64,000 bases of DNA from Lysobacter sp. Lineage in GTDB: Bacteria; Pseudomonadota; Gammaproteobacteria; Xanthomonadales; Xanthomonadaceae. Position 1 is the stretch's first letter; the number at the start of each line of letters is the position of its first letter. The notes under the pieces were generated by a model that worked only from the letters and a program-made list of their open reading frames with translations, had not been told where the DNA came from and did no database searches. Shown piece after piece: positions 46,578-55,769 of this stretch. The stretch spans positions 17,860-81,859 of the forward strand of contig WYBC01000014.1 in assembly GCA_011526085.1 (NCBI GenBank), read 5' to 3'. The translations under genes and the position numbers were made by a program.

Positions 46578-47651
46578 ATGCACGCCGTCGCTCCGACTTC
46601 GCCCCGCCCGCAGACCGCTGCCGGTCGTCGCATTCCCGATCGCCGGTCCGCGCCGCGCATCAACGGCGACGAACTGGTCGTGGTCAGCGTGAGCGGCCAG
46701 ATCGCGCACCCGATCGCCCGCGCCAATCCCTATCGCATCGGCTACGACGGCGTGCCGCGGGTGCTGCCCGGCACCGGCGGCATCGTGCTCAACCATCGCA
46801 TCGGCGACGCCTGCATCGGCCTGGCCGGCGACCACATCGAGCCGGGCGTCGCCCTGCACAACAACGGCCGCGAAGTGGTGGGGCCGCGCGACGGCCCCAA
46901 CAACGCGCTGATGACCTACGCCTGTGTCGGCAACGTCGCGGAAGTGCTGAGCGGACGCATGCTCGGCCGTCGCGGGGTGGTCACCGGCAAGCACGGCGGC
47001 ATCAACCACGTGCTGGTGGACTTCCCGACCGAGGTGCTGGCCCGGCTGGCCATCGGCGATCGCATCCAGATCCGCAGCCACGGGCTGGGCCTGCGTTTTC
47101 CCGATGCGCCCGAACTCGAAGTCATGAACTGTTCGCCGCGATTGCTGCGCGCCTGGGGGCTGCACGTGCGCGACGGCGCGCTGCATGTGCCGGTCACCCA
47201 CTTCATCCCCGCGGTGCTGATGGGCTCCGGCCTGGGCAAGAACACCGCCTGGCGCGGCGATTACGACATCCAGATGTCCGATCGCGACCTGCGCGCGCGG
47301 CATCGCCTCGGCAGCCTGCGTTTCGGCGATCTGGTCGCGATCGTCAACGCCGATACCCGGCGCGGCCCGTCCGTGCGCCAGGGCCGCGTCACCATCGGCA
47401 TCATCGTGCACGGCGACAGCACGGTCAGCGGCCACGGCCCCGGGGTGACGCCGCTCATCACCGGCCCGGCCGCGCAATTGCGGCCTTACCGGGAGCCCGG
47501 TGCGAACCTCGCCGCCGTCCTCGGCATCCGCACGCCCGTGCCGCCCCGGCAACGCCCCACCCTGCCCGAGCGCGACCCGCGCCGCGCCTGCGTCGCCCGC
47601 GAGCTGCCGCCGCGATTGTCGTTCGCCACCACCTCCCACGCCGCGGAATGA
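46578..47651 (+). CDS. Orphan operon gene 8: DUF4438 family protein
   Basis: A 357-aa protein that fits DUF4438: NGDELVVVSVSGQIAHPIAR, YRIGYDGVPRVLPGTGGIVL, GDHIEPGVALHN, VVTGKHGGINHVLVDFP, and MGSGLG followed by GDYDIQMSD. Members are known from diverse bacteria and from Thermotoga, with no assigned function. It starts with an AGGAACCGATC site. It is the only gene of the operon with a family name and closes the run. The conserved His, Asp and Glu positions suggest a binding or catalytic site, but no reaction can be named. Confidence 0.85.
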   Translation: MHAVAPTSPRPQTAAGRRIPDRRSAPRINGDELVVVSVSGQIAHPIARANPYRIGYDGVPRVLPGTGGIVLNHRIGDACIGLAGDHIEPGVALHNNGREVVGPRDGPNNALMTYACVGNVAEVLSGRMLGRRGVVTGKHGGINHVLVDFPTEVLARLAIGDRIQIRSHGLGLRFPDAPELEVMNCSPRLLRAWGLHVRDGALHVPVTHFIPAVLMGSGLGKNTAWRGDYDIQMSDRDLRARHRLGSLRFGDLVAIVNADTRRGPSVRQGRVTIGIIVHGDSTVSGHGPGVTPLITGPAAQLRPYREPGANLAAVLGIRTPVPPRQRPTLPERDPRRACVARELPPRLSFATTSHAAE

Positions 47652-47942
47652 ATCGATTTCTCATCCGTACTCGGGAAGCATCATCGAACGACGATGTCGG
47701 CAGCGGACTCGGCGACGAACGGTGGACGCCCGCGCTCGCGGAATGCGTTTTCGACTTCGCTGTACCGAGGAAAATCGAAGATCGCTTCGCAGGCGATGCA
47801 CAGGGGGTTCATCCAGCGAGCGCACCAGGGCATGGTCGGCCGGGCCGGCCGTGTTCCCGGATCGGGGATCGCGCGGGCGCCCATGCCGCGACGGTCCGCA
47901 CCCACGTCGCCATACGGCCGTAGTTGCCATGGACCCAGGACG
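47652..47942. other. Gap between the DUF4438 gene and the LuxR-type gene, two weak small ORFs
   Basis: A plus-strand frame (47648-47923, 91 aa) starts by overlapping the DUF4438 stop (ATGA) but has poor codon use. A minus-strand frame (47681-47950, about 89 aa from MLIVLGPWQ, containing WMNPLCIACEAIFDFP with CxxC) has better GC-ending codons but no homology I know. The gap also holds the palindrome TACGGCCGTA at 47913-47922. Neither ORF is called as a gene. Confidence 0.4.
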
Positions 47943-48404
47943 ATGAGCATTCGGAAGGCGTCCGTCTCACCGCAGGGAGCGCAGGCCGCGTCGCCGGCAG
48001 CGGCCGTGCTCGCGGAATTCAGCCTCGACAATACGCCATGCATGGTGGTGGTGGAGGACGGCCCGCCGGATCCGGCGGCCGACGCCAGCCGACGGCGTCT
48101 GGGCAGCCTCGATCTGGGCGGGCGCCGCTACGCCGTGTTCGCGCGCCCGGTGCCCGCGGCGCCGGCCGGTGGCCCGGACAGCGATCCGCTGGCCGCACTG
48201 ACCACGCGCGAACTGCAGATCGTCCGCCTGGTCTGTCTGGGCTGCGTGAACAAGCAGATCGCCGACCGGCTGCGGATCAGCGAGTACACGGTCAAGACCT
48301 ATCTCAAACAGATCTTCTGCAAACTCAACGTCCACAGCCGCTCGGCGATGGTGTTCCGCTGCGCGTCGTGGGCCACCGTCGACATCCTGCAACGCCACGA
48401 CTGA
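47943..48404 (+). CDS. LuxR-type transcriptional regulator
   Basis: A 153-aa DNA-binding protein. The C-terminal 65 residues are a LuxR/FixJ-type helix-turn-helix: LTTRELQIVRLVCLGCVNKQIADRL (in two parts LTTRELQIVRLV and CVNKQIADRL), then ISEYTVKTYLKQIFCKLNV. The N-terminal 80 residues are not a receiver and not an autoinducer domain. It follows the orphan operon on the same strand and is the nearest candidate for its regulator; a TACGGCCGTA palindrome precedes it and TACGG half-sites precede gene 1. Both points are inference. Confidence 0.88.
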   Translation: MSIRKASVSPQGAQAASPAAAVLAEFSLDNTPCMVVVEDGPPDPAADASRRRLGSLDLGGRRYAVFARPVPAAPAGGPDSDPLAALTTRELQIVRLVCLGCVNKQIADRLRISEYTVKTYLKQIFCKLNVHSRSAMVFRCASWATVDILQRHD

Positions 48405-48420
48405 AGACGCGGTGCCGCGC

Positions 48421-49626
48421 TCAGTGCGTCGACGCTCCGGCGTGGATCGGGCGTCGGATCGCACGCTGGATAGAGACGTATTCCCAGACCGCGACGAGCG
48501 CCAGCACCGCGAGCACGGCGGTCGCCAGCGCGAGCGCGCCGAACAGATGCATCGTCGCCGGCACCGCCAGCGCCAACAGCGTCGCCAGACCGGCCAGGTG
48601 CGACAGCGGCGGCAGCCTGCGGTCGTTGGTCACCCACTTGAACAGCGCATTGCCCAGCAGATACAGCGCGGGGCCACCGATGATCGCGGCGATGGCCGGA
48701 CCGTCGGCATGCCCGGGATGTGCCAGCACCATCTCGTCGCCGACCGCGGAGACGATGATGCCGGCGACGATCGGCAGATGCATGTAGGTGTAGGCGATCC
48801 GCGCGATCCGCCCGGGATCGTCGGAATGGGCGATGCGATGATGCGCGCGCTTGGCGCCGGTATCGAAATACACCCACCACATCGCGATCGAACCCAGCGC
48901 CGCGACCACGAACGCGGCGACGACATCCGGCCGCCACGCCAGCTCGGCGAAGGTGGCGCCGGTGACCAGCAAGGATTCGCCGAGCCCGATGATCACGAAC
49001 AGGCCGCAACGCTCGGCCATGTGATTGCCGTCCACGTCCCAGTCGGCGGTGCTGGAACGGCCGAGCCCCGGCACCCGGAACAGCAGGATCGGCGCAACGA
49101 ATTCCAGCGCCAGCGCGACCGACCACCACGCGAAGCGGGCCGCGCCTTCGGCCTGCGCGCCGGTCAGCCAGAACACCGCCGAAACCAGCATCCAGACCAG
49201 AATGCGCTGGAAATTCCGGCGCATCGCCAACGCAGTGCCACGCAAGCACCACAGCATGAACAGCGTGCGTCCGACCTGCATCGCGACATACGCGATCGCG
49301 AAGGCCGACCCGCGATCCTCGAACGCGCGCGGCAGCGATGCCGACATCACCAGCCCCGCCAGCATCAACGCGAACAGGCAGGCCTGCACCGGCACGCGCT
49401 CGGGATCGAGCCAGTTGGTCACCCACGAGGTGTAGATCCAGACCCACCAGACCGCCGCCAGTAGCAGCGCCGTCTGCAGGGCGCCGAGCGGAGTCGGATG
49501 CGCCAGCAGGACATGCGACAACTGGGTGATCGCGAAGACGAAGACCAGATCGAAGAACAGTTCGACGAATCCGACCCGGCTGCTGTCCTCGCGACCGCGA
49601 GCGCGCAGCAGACTGCCGACGCTCAT
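48421..49626 (-). CDS. Low temperature requirement A (LtrA) family membrane protein
   Basis: A 401-aa inner-membrane protein with about ten helices. FVELFFDLVFVFAITQLSH near residue 20 and the CGLFVIIGLGESLLVTGA segment in the middle are typical of LtrA. The function is unknown in most bacteria; the name comes from cold growth of Listeria. Its ATG overlaps the stop of the small membrane gene upstream, so the two form a leftward pair convergent with the LuxR-type gene. Confidence 0.9.
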   Translation of the reverse strand: MSVGSLLRARGREDSSRVGFVELFFDLVFVFAITQLSHVLLAHPTPLGALQTALLLAAVWWVWIYTSWVTNWLDPERVPVQACLFALMLAGLVMSASLPRAFEDRGSAFAIAYVAMQVGRTLFMLWCLRGTALAMRRNFQRILVWMLVSAVFWLTGAQAEGAARFAWWSVALALEFVAPILLFRVPGLGRSSTADWDVDGNHMAERCGLFVIIGLGESLLVTGATFAELAWRPDVVAAFVVAALGSIAMWWVYFDTGAKRAHHRIAHSDDPGRIARIAYTYMHLPIVAGIIVSAVGDEMVLAHPGHADGPAIAAIIGGPALYLLGNALFKWVTNDRRLPPLSHLAGLATLLALAVPATMHLFGALALATAVLAVLALVAVWEYVSIQRAIRRPIHAGASTH

Positions 49627-49874
49627 GCCTTCGGCGCCTGGCGCGAGAACCACCAGGCGGCCAACGCCGGAACGCCGAACAGCAGCGCCTGGATCGGCAG
49701 CTCTTCCAGCAGGGAATACCCGTGCGACAGGCCCAGACTGAAGTTCCAGCCGATGACCGTCATCCAGGCCACCACGAAGATCAACGCGGCGAGACGCCGC
49801 CGCTCGGGACCGGCCAGACGCAGGAACACGGCCACCAGGACCAGACCGACGACGAGCAGTACGAGTGTGCGCAT
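49623..49874 (-). CDS. Small membrane protein of unknown function
   Basis: An 83-aa protein with three likely membrane helices: LVLLVVGLVLVAVFLRLAG, LIFVVAWMTVIGWNFSLGL and IQALLFGVPALAAWWFS. It overlaps the ltrA-like gene by four bases, which suggests a working partner. I recognise no family. Confidence 0.72.
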   Translation of the reverse strand: MRTLVLLVVGLVLVAVFLRLAGPERRRLAALIFVVAWMTVIGWNFSLGLSHGYSLLEELPIQALLFGVPALAAWWFSRQAPKA

Positions 49875-49989
49875 GATCCACCTGCCGGGTTGGGATGCGG
49901 GATGCCGCCGGTCCGGAGCGAAGCCGGCGCGGATGGCCGCCCCGCGAGTATCCGCGATCCGCCACGGATCGCAATACGATCCCGGGCCT

Positions 49990-50901
49990 TCAAGGCCCCT
50001 GTCGCCGCAGCTTCAACAGCGCGATCCAGTGCTTGCGGCTGAGGCTGCAGTCGTCCTCGCGATTCATGCCGCACGCGCCGCGCTCAGGCCCGACCGCGGG
50101 CGGAGAAAAGACGCCCCGCGCATTGAGGTGCAGCTTGCGCATCGCGACCGCCTGCAGCACGTTGCCGCCGATCACGTACAACTTGCTGTCGCCATCGAGA
50201 TCGACGCCGACGACGACATCGCAATGGGTGCCCAGCTCGCGTTCTCCGCGTTCGAACAGCGCGATCAGATCGCGATGGCTCCTGACCCGGGCTTCTCTCG
50301 AATAGCACAGCAGATCGCCGGGTGCGGGCCTTTCGCTGGAGGGCGCCACCAACCGATACGGCCCGGATGCGCCTGCAGCGGCGTATGCGGCACGCAGATA
50401 ACCCATGTGATCCCGGGAAAACGCGAAGTCGTTCACGCCGGACGCCCGCATCACATGGGAAACGAAGGCGGCCGACCAGGGATTTTCGACGATGAAGGTC
50501 CTGCAGAACGCCGCGGCCGACCACGTCGTCGCCTCGGTGGCGCACTCCGTGGCGCCATGGATCCTGCTGGCGATCATCTGATCGAGCGCGGGCGTCGAAC
50601 GCCAGTAGCTCGCCACGCGCTTCCACGGCGTTGTCCTGTCGAGCAGGCGGTCCTGCCCGCCCTCGGCCTCCATCGGATTGCGGCCGTCGCGCCAACCGGC
50701 GCGGCCGTCCAGACCGATGAATGGCCCATGCCAGTCGGCGTGCTCCCTGCAGGCGATCTTCGCGATCTGGATGCCGATCGGGTTGCGCTGCGCCTCCGCA
50801 TCGGTGAATTCGCATGGCAGGGTCCGCGCCTGCGCCATGCCGCACGCAGCGAGGAAAAACAGGGCGAGACCCGATGCGCCCATGCGGCCCGTGTACGCCA
50901 T
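49990..50901 (-). CDS. DUF2272 domain lipoprotein
   Basis: A 303-aa exported protein. The N-terminus (ASGLALFFLAACGM) has a lipobox LAAC. The rest matches DUF2272: NPWSAAFVSHVMRASGVNDF and PGDLLCYSREARV, then GTHCDVVVGVD and YVIGGNV, which resemble a CHAP/NlpC-like papain fold with a possible Cys, His and Asp set. A role in cell-wall handling is possible. The ATG at 50901 has an AGGAG site seven bases upstream; the longer frame to 51120 does not. Confidence 0.82.
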   Translation of the reverse strand: MAYTGRMGASGLALFFLAACGMAQARTLPCEFTDAEAQRNPIGIQIAKIACREHADWHGPFIGLDGRAGWRDGRNPMEAEGGQDRLLDRTTPWKRVASYWRSTPALDQMIASRIHGATECATEATTWSAAAFCRTFIVENPWSAAFVSHVMRASGVNDFAFSRDHMGYLRAAYAAAGASGPYRLVAPSSERPAPGDLLCYSREARVRSHRDLIALFERGERELGTHCDVVVGVDLDGDSKLYVIGGNVLQAVAMRKLHLNARGVFSPPAVGPERGACGMNREDDCSLSRKHWIALLKLRRQGP

Positions 50902-50995
50902 CCCGCGTCTCCTGTCGCCCGTCCGATCGTGAATGTCGCTCACGGCCGGAACGTCTTCAAGCTGCGGCCGCCATCCGGGCAGCCACGATCCGCGG

Positions 50996-52132
50996 TCACC
51001 GCGAACCCGCGCAGAACGCCGCATAGTCGATGTAGCCCGGAAACGCGCGACCCGGCGCGCAGACCGCGCAATCGGGATCGGCGGCCAGGCGCGTTTCGCG
51101 GAAGCGCATCGACAGCGCATCGAACTGCAGCAGGCGTCCGGACAGCGGCACGCCGATGCCGAGGATCAGCTTGATCGCTTCGGTCGCCTGGATCAGACCG
51201 ATCACGCCCGGCAGCACGCCGAGCACGCCGGCCTCGGCGCAGTTCGGCGCGTTTTCCGGCGACGGCGGCTCCGGAAACAGGCAGCGATAGCACGGCGCGG
51301 TGCCGCGATGGCGGCCGGCATCGAACACGCTGGCCTGGCCTTCGAACCGGTGCACGGCGCCGTAGACCAGCGGCGTGCCGAGTTTCACGCAGGCATCGTT
51401 GAGCAGATAGCGCGCCGGAAAATTGTCGGCACCGTCGACGACGACATCGACGCCGTCGAGCAGGCGTTCGACGTTCGCGCTGCCGACCCGTTCGCGGACG
51501 GCCTCGATCCGGGTGCGCGGATTGAGCGCGGTCAGCGTCGCGGCCGCGGAGTCGACCTTCGGCAGGCCGATGGCCGCATCGGTGTGCAGGATCTGGCGCT
51601 GCAGATTGCTGCGATCGACGACATCGTCGTCGGCGATGCGCAGGGTGCCGACACCCGCGGCGGCGAGATAGTAGGCGGCCGGCGAACCGAGCCCGCCCGC
51701 GCCGACCAGCAGCACCCGCGCGGCTTCCAGCCGGCGCTGGCCCTCCATGCCGACCTGCGGCAGGCGCAGATGCCGCGAATAGCGTTCGGCGAAGTCGTGA
51801 TCGATGTCGCCGTCGGGCATCGCCACCGGCAGACCTTCCTCGATCCAGCGCGCCGTACCGCCGGCCACCGACATCACGTTCGCGAATCCCTGCGCGGCCA
51901 GCGCCTCGGCGGTGCGCAGCGAGCGCAGACCGCTCTGGCAGATCAGCAGCAGTTCGACATCGGCATCGGGCAGATGCGCGGTGGCGTTGCCGATCAGTTC
52001 GCCCATCGCGATCCCGCGCGCGCCTTCGGCCATGCCCAGCGCGCGCTCGTGCGCCTCGCGCACGTCGATCAGCACCGCGCCGTCGCGCTGGCGGTCCCGG
52101 GCTTCGGCGGGCGCGCGTTCGGTAATGCTCAT
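50996..52132 (-). CDS. moeB: Molybdopterin-synthase adenylyltransferase with N-terminal rhodanese domain
   Basis: Activates the C-terminus of the sulfur carrier MoaD (or ThiS) by adenylation. The N-terminal 105 residues are a rhodanese domain with the active-site loop LLICQSGLRS (Cys near 66). The E1-like part follows: RYSRHLRLPQVGMEGQRRL, the nucleotide-binding GAGGLGSPAAYYLA, and the zinc CxxC pairs CYRC and CAVC. MOCS3-type fusions have the rhodanese at the other end, so this order is unusual. It is read with moeA and mobA. A ThiF role cannot be excluded. Confidence 0.88.
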   Translation of the reverse strand: MSITERAPAEARDRQRDGAVLIDVREAHERALGMAEGARGIAMGELIGNATAHLPDADVELLLICQSGLRSLRTAEALAAQGFANVMSVAGGTARWIEEGLPVAMPDGDIDHDFAERYSRHLRLPQVGMEGQRRLEAARVLLVGAGGLGSPAAYYLAAAGVGTLRIADDDVVDRSNLQRQILHTDAAIGLPKVDSAAATLTALNPRTRIEAVRERVGSANVERLLDGVDVVVDGADNFPARYLLNDACVKLGTPLVYGAVHRFEGQASVFDAGRHRGTAPCYRCLFPEPPSPENAPNCAEAGVLGVLPGVIGLIQATEAIKLILGIGVPLSGRLLQFDALSMRFRETRLAADPDCAVCAPGRAFPGYIDYAAFCAGSR

Positions 52133-52165
52133 CGGCCGATCATCTCCTTCTGAATCATGCCCGCC

Positions 52166-53428
52166 TCAATACTCCAGCACATCGACCACGCTCCCGGCTT
52201 CCAGCGTGCGCTCGCCTTCGCCCAGCACGATCAGCGCATCCGAATCCGCGGCCGCGCGCATGCGGTGCGAGCCATCGGCGGGATTGGGTTCGACCCACAG
52301 CAGGCCGTCGTCGTCGCAGGACAGCAGGCCGCGCAGGAATTCGAGTCGCTCGTGGGTCTTGCGCCAGCCCGTGCGCAGGCGCGCGCGCAGGCGCGGACGC
52401 GGCTCGGCGCGCCCCTGCAGGCCGTCCAGCAGCGCGCGGCCCAGGGTCAGATACGTCGCCAGCACCGACACCGGATTGCCCGGCAGGCATAGGAACAGCG
52501 CCTCGCCGAGACCGCCGGTGCCACCCTCCAGCGCGGAATGCGATTCGGCGAGCAGCAGCGGCATGCCAGGCTTCATCCGCACCTTCCAGAAGTGCACCCG
52601 GCCCTCGGCCTGCAGCAGCGCGGGCAGATGATCCTTCTCGCCCGCGGACACACCGCCGCAGGTGAGCACGACATCGAAGGCGTGGCCGGCATGCCGCAGC
52701 GCCGAGGCCACGGCTTCGGGTTCGTCCGGCAGTCGCGGCCAGGCCACCGGCTCCAGCCCGTCGGCGCGCAGCAGGCCCATCAACAGTTCGCGATTGCTGT
52801 CGTACAGCTCGCCCGGCCGCAGCGGCAGGCCGGGTTCGACCAGTTCGTCGCCGGTGGTGAACACCGCGACCGTCGGCCGGCGCACCACCTCGATGCGATC
52901 CATGCCCTGCCCCGCGGCCAGCGCGATCCGCGACGGCGTCAGCCGCTGGCCGGCCGTGAGCAACGCATCGCCGACACGCACGTCCTCGCCGGCGCGACGC
53001 ACGTGCTGGCCGGGTTTCGGCGCGGACAGGATGCGCACGCGATCGCCATCGAGCGACGTGTTCTCCTTCATGACCACCGTGTCCGCGCCCGCGGGCAGCG
53101 GCGCACCGGTGGTGATCCGCGCGCACTCGCCGGGACCGATGCGCAGATCGAGCGCGGTGCCGGCGAACTGCTCGCCGACCAGTCGCAGCGTGGTTTCGCC
53201 GGCGGGGTCGAGACCGGGGGGCTGGAGATCAGCGTGGCGGAGCGCGAAACCGTCCATCGCCGAATTGTCGAAACCGGGCTGGTCGATCACGGCATCGAGC
53301 GCCTGCGCCAGCACGCGACCATGCGCCTTCGCCAGCGCGACGCGCTCCGCGGGCAGCCGACGGCCGGCGGCGACGCGCGCGACGATGGCCTGGGCCTCGT
53401 CGAAACCGATGCGGGTGGGGAAATTCAT
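52166..53428 (-). CDS. moeA: Molybdopterin molybdenumtransferase MoeA
   Basis: Inserts molybdate into adenylated molybdopterin. The 420-aa protein has the four-domain MoeA layout with DNSAMDGFALRH near residue 54, ITTGAPLPAGADTVVMKE near 106, the TGDELVEPG strand, VVLTCGGVSAGEKDHLP and LFLCLPGNPVSVLATYL. Its start overlaps the mobA stop (ATGA), so the leftward mobA-moeA-moeB run is probably one operon for molybdenum cofactor assembly. Confidence 0.96.
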   Translation of the reverse strand: MNFPTRIGFDEAQAIVARVAAGRRLPAERVALAKAHGRVLAQALDAVIDQPGFDNSAMDGFALRHADLQPPGLDPAGETTLRLVGEQFAGTALDLRIGPGECARITTGAPLPAGADTVVMKENTSLDGDRVRILSAPKPGQHVRRAGEDVRVGDALLTAGQRLTPSRIALAAGQGMDRIEVVRRPTVAVFTTGDELVEPGLPLRPGELYDSNRELLMGLLRADGLEPVAWPRLPDEPEAVASALRHAGHAFDVVLTCGGVSAGEKDHLPALLQAEGRVHFWKVRMKPGMPLLLAESHSALEGGTGGLGEALFLCLPGNPVSVLATYLTLGRALLDGLQGRAEPRPRLRARLRTGWRKTHERLEFLRGLLSCDDDGLLWVEPNPADGSHRMRAAADSDALIVLGEGERTLEAGSVVDVLEY

Positions 53429-54015
53429 GTCGATGACGACTCCGGAACGACGAGGCCCGCGGCGCGCAGATCGTCGGGCGTGTTGAGATTACCGAAGCGC
53501 ACGCCGGCGAACAGCACCGCCGGCAGATCGAGCCGTTGCCGCAGCTGGTGCACCGCGGATTCGCCTGCGGCGATGGCCGCCGCGCATGCGGTGCGCAGCG
53601 CGTCGCGGCGCCACAGCGCGACCAGCGGCTGCGGGCCATCGGCATCGACCGCGTATGCGCCATCGCCGCCGCGCTGCGAAACGAGCGTGCGCAACAGGCA
53701 GTCGTTCACGCCGACCAGATCCACCGGCAGCGTGAACAGCCATGGCGTCGCACAGGCGTCGGCAAGCGCGTCGAGCCCGCCGATGGGCCCGAGATCGGGG
53801 CTGCGATCGGGCACGACGCGGAACCCGTGCGCGGCGTGGCGATCGGGATCGCGATTCGCGGACACCAGCAGCGGCCCATGTTCGCCCGCGAAACGTTTCG
53901 ACCAGCGCACCACCTGCGGCAGGCCGTCGCGTTCCAACCAGGCCTTGTCGACGCCGCCGAGACGCGCGCCGCGACCGCCGGCGAGCAGGCCCAGGGTGAT
54001 GTCGCCGGGCGGCAT
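53425..54015 (-). CDS. mobA: Molybdenum cofactor guanylyltransferase MobA
   Basis: Attaches GMP to molybdopterin to make the bis-MGD cofactor. The 196-aa nucleotidyltransferase has the N-terminal LGLLAGGRGARLGGVDKAWL loop and, further on, RVVPDRSPDLGPIGGLDAL and a VDLVGV metal site. The ATG at 54015 gives a normal start; a GTG nine bases upstream is also possible. It follows the small zinc-ribbon gene with a 12-base gap and overlaps moeA. Confidence 0.93.
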   Translation of the reverse strand: MPPGDITLGLLAGGRGARLGGVDKAWLERDGLPQVVRWSKRFAGEHGPLLVSANRDPDRHAAHGFRVVPDRSPDLGPIGGLDALADACATPWLFTLPVDLVGVNDCLLRTLVSQRGGDGAYAVDADGPQPLVALWRRDALRTACAAAIAAGESAVHQLRQRLDLPAVLFAGVRFGNLNTPDDLRAAGLVVPESSST

Positions 54016-54027
54016 CGTCGACACGAT

Positions 54028-54273
54028 TCAGTTGAAGCGGGACACGGAGGCGTCGACGGGCTTTCCATCCGCATCCGAAAGTTCCACGCAGTCGACCAGT
54101 TGATAGATTTCCTGCCATGTGGAGCGACACCCTTCGCATCCGACCCACACGGTCAACCGACCGGAGACGCACTCGGGAATGATCGTCGCGGGTGCGCGGT
54201 CAAGATCGCGCGCGCCGCACACCGGGCATGCCACGCCATGCGAACGCACGTAGGCGTCGATCGCGCCGGTCAT
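54028..54273 (-). CDS. Small zinc-ribbon-like protein
   Basis: An 81-aa protein with two CxxC pairs, ACPVCGARD and [10 protein letters not shown], spaced as in a zinc ribbon, and an acidic C-terminus. Function unknown. It overlaps the der stop by four bases (ATGA) and precedes mobA by 12 bases, so it links the der block to the molybdenum genes on one transcript. Confidence 0.75.
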   Translation of the reverse strand: MTGAIDAYVRSHGVACPVCGARDLDRAPATIIPECVSGRLTVWVGCEGCRSTWQEIYQLVDCVELSDADGKPVDASVSRFN

Positions 54274-55670
54274 TTATTCCGTTTGGCGTGGCGGATCATG
54301 CGCTGGCGCTTCTTGATCTGCCCTTCGGTGAGGACGTTCTTCTTGTCCTTGTACGGGTTCTCGCCTTCCTTGAACACGAAGCGCACCGGCGTGCCGATCA
54401 GCTTGAAGCGCTTGCGGAAGAAGTTTTCGAGATAGCGCCGATAGCTTTCCGGCAGCGTGCGCAGGCGCGATCCGTGGACCACGAAGGTCGGCGGATTCTC
54501 GCCGCCCGGATGCGCGAAGCGCAGCTTCGAGACATGGCCGCGGATCGACGGCGGCGGATTGGTTTCGTAGGCGATTTCCATCGCCTGCGTCACCTCGGAC
54601 GTGCTGAAGGTGTGGGTCGCCGAGCGATGCGCGCGATGGATTGCGGCGAACAGCTCGCGCAGGCCGGAGCCGTGCTTGGCGCTGATGTGCACCGCCTCGG
54701 CCCAGTTCACGAACGAGAGCTTGCGCGACAGCAGGCCGTCGGTCTGCTCGCGCTGGTACTGCGACAGCCCGTCCCACTTGTTGACCGCGACGACCAGCGC
54801 GCGGCCGGCGTCGAGCACCGCGCCGAGCACGCTGGCGTCCTGATCGGTCACGCCTTCGCTGGCGTCGAGCATGATCACCGCGACCTGGCACTGCTCGATG
54901 GCCTGCAGGGTCTTCACGATCGAGAATTTCTCGACCGCTTCCTCGACCTTGGACTTGCGGCGGATGCCGGCGGTGTCGATGAGACGATATTTGCGGCCGT
55001 CGCGTTCGAGATCGACGGCGATGGAATCGCGGGTGGTGCCCGGCACTTCCGAAGCGATCATCCGCTCCTCGCCGAGCATGCGGTTCACCAGCGTGGACTT
55101 GCCGACGTTCGGCCTGCCGACGAAGGCGATGCGCACGCGCTCCGGATCGTTGTCGAGGACTTCGCCCTCGCCTTCGGCCGGCAGCCGCGACAGCGTGTCT
55201 TCGAGCAGCCGGTCCAGGCCCTGGCGATGCGCCGAGGAAATGCCGATGACGTCGGCGATGCCGTACCGCGCGAACTCGGCGATGGCGGCGCGGCTGTCGA
55301 TGCCGTCGGTCTTGTTCACCACCAGCACGGTCGGCCGGTCGGCCTTGCGCAGCCAGCGCAGGATCTCGTCGTCCAGCGACGACGGGCCTTCGCGGCCATC
55401 GACGATGAACAGCACGAGGTCGGCTTCTTCGGCCGCGGCGCGCGACTGGCGCGCGGTCGCACCGGCCAGGCCTTCCTCTTCGCCGGCGATGCCGCCGGTA
55501 TCGATGATCACGAACGGCCGCGCCTCATCGAGACGGCAGATGCCGTAGTTGCGGTCGCGGGTGACGCCCGGCTCGTCGTGGACGAGCGCGTCGCGAGTGC
55601 GGGTCAGCGCGTTGAACAGCGTCGATTTGCCGACATTGGGACGGCCGACGAGGGCGACGACGGGAAGCAT
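54270..55670 (-). CDS. der: Ribosome biogenesis GTPase Der (EngA)
   Basis: Tandem-GTPase factor for 50S ribosomal subunit assembly. The 466-aa protein has two G domains: [14 protein letters not shown] at residue 8 with DTGGIAG and NKTD, and [14 protein letters not shown] near 185 with DTAGIRRK and NKWD, followed by a KH-like C-terminal domain ending with a basic [14 protein letters not shown] tail. The ATG at 55670 places the first G1 motif at the usual position; the open frame upstream is not supported. Confidence 0.97.
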   Translation of the reverse strand: MLPVVALVGRPNVGKSTLFNALTRTRDALVHDEPGVTRDRNYGICRLDEARPFVIIDTGGIAGEEEGLAGATARQSRAAAEEADLVLFIVDGREGPSSLDDEILRWLRKADRPTVLVVNKTDGIDSRAAIAEFARYGIADVIGISSAHRQGLDRLLEDTLSRLPAEGEGEVLDNDPERVRIAFVGRPNVGKSTLVNRMLGEERMIASEVPGTTRDSIAVDLERDGRKYRLIDTAGIRRKSKVEEAVEKFSIVKTLQAIEQCQVAVIMLDASEGVTDQDASVLGAVLDAGRALVVAVNKWDGLSQYQREQTDGLLSRKLSFVNWAEAVHISAKHGSGLRELFAAIHRAHRSATHTFSTSEVTQAMEIAYETNPPPSIRGHVSKLRFAHPGGENPPTFVVHGSRLRTLPESYRRYLENFFRKRFKLIGTPVRFVFKEGENPYKDKKNVLTEGQIKKRQRMIRHAKRNK

Positions 55671-55769
55671 GGGATGAGTTCGTTTTGGGAGTCGGAACGG
55701 AGAGGCCAGAAACGCGCGACCCCGGGCAGTCAGACTACCCGGGGCCACGGACGCTTGCCAGCGAAGGAT

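Noticed and set aside
47681..47950. Minus-strand ORF with CxxC between the DUF4438 and LuxR-type genes.
   Set aside because: Codon use is acceptable, but there is no homology, no clear ribosome binding site, and it competes with an equally weak plus-strand frame.
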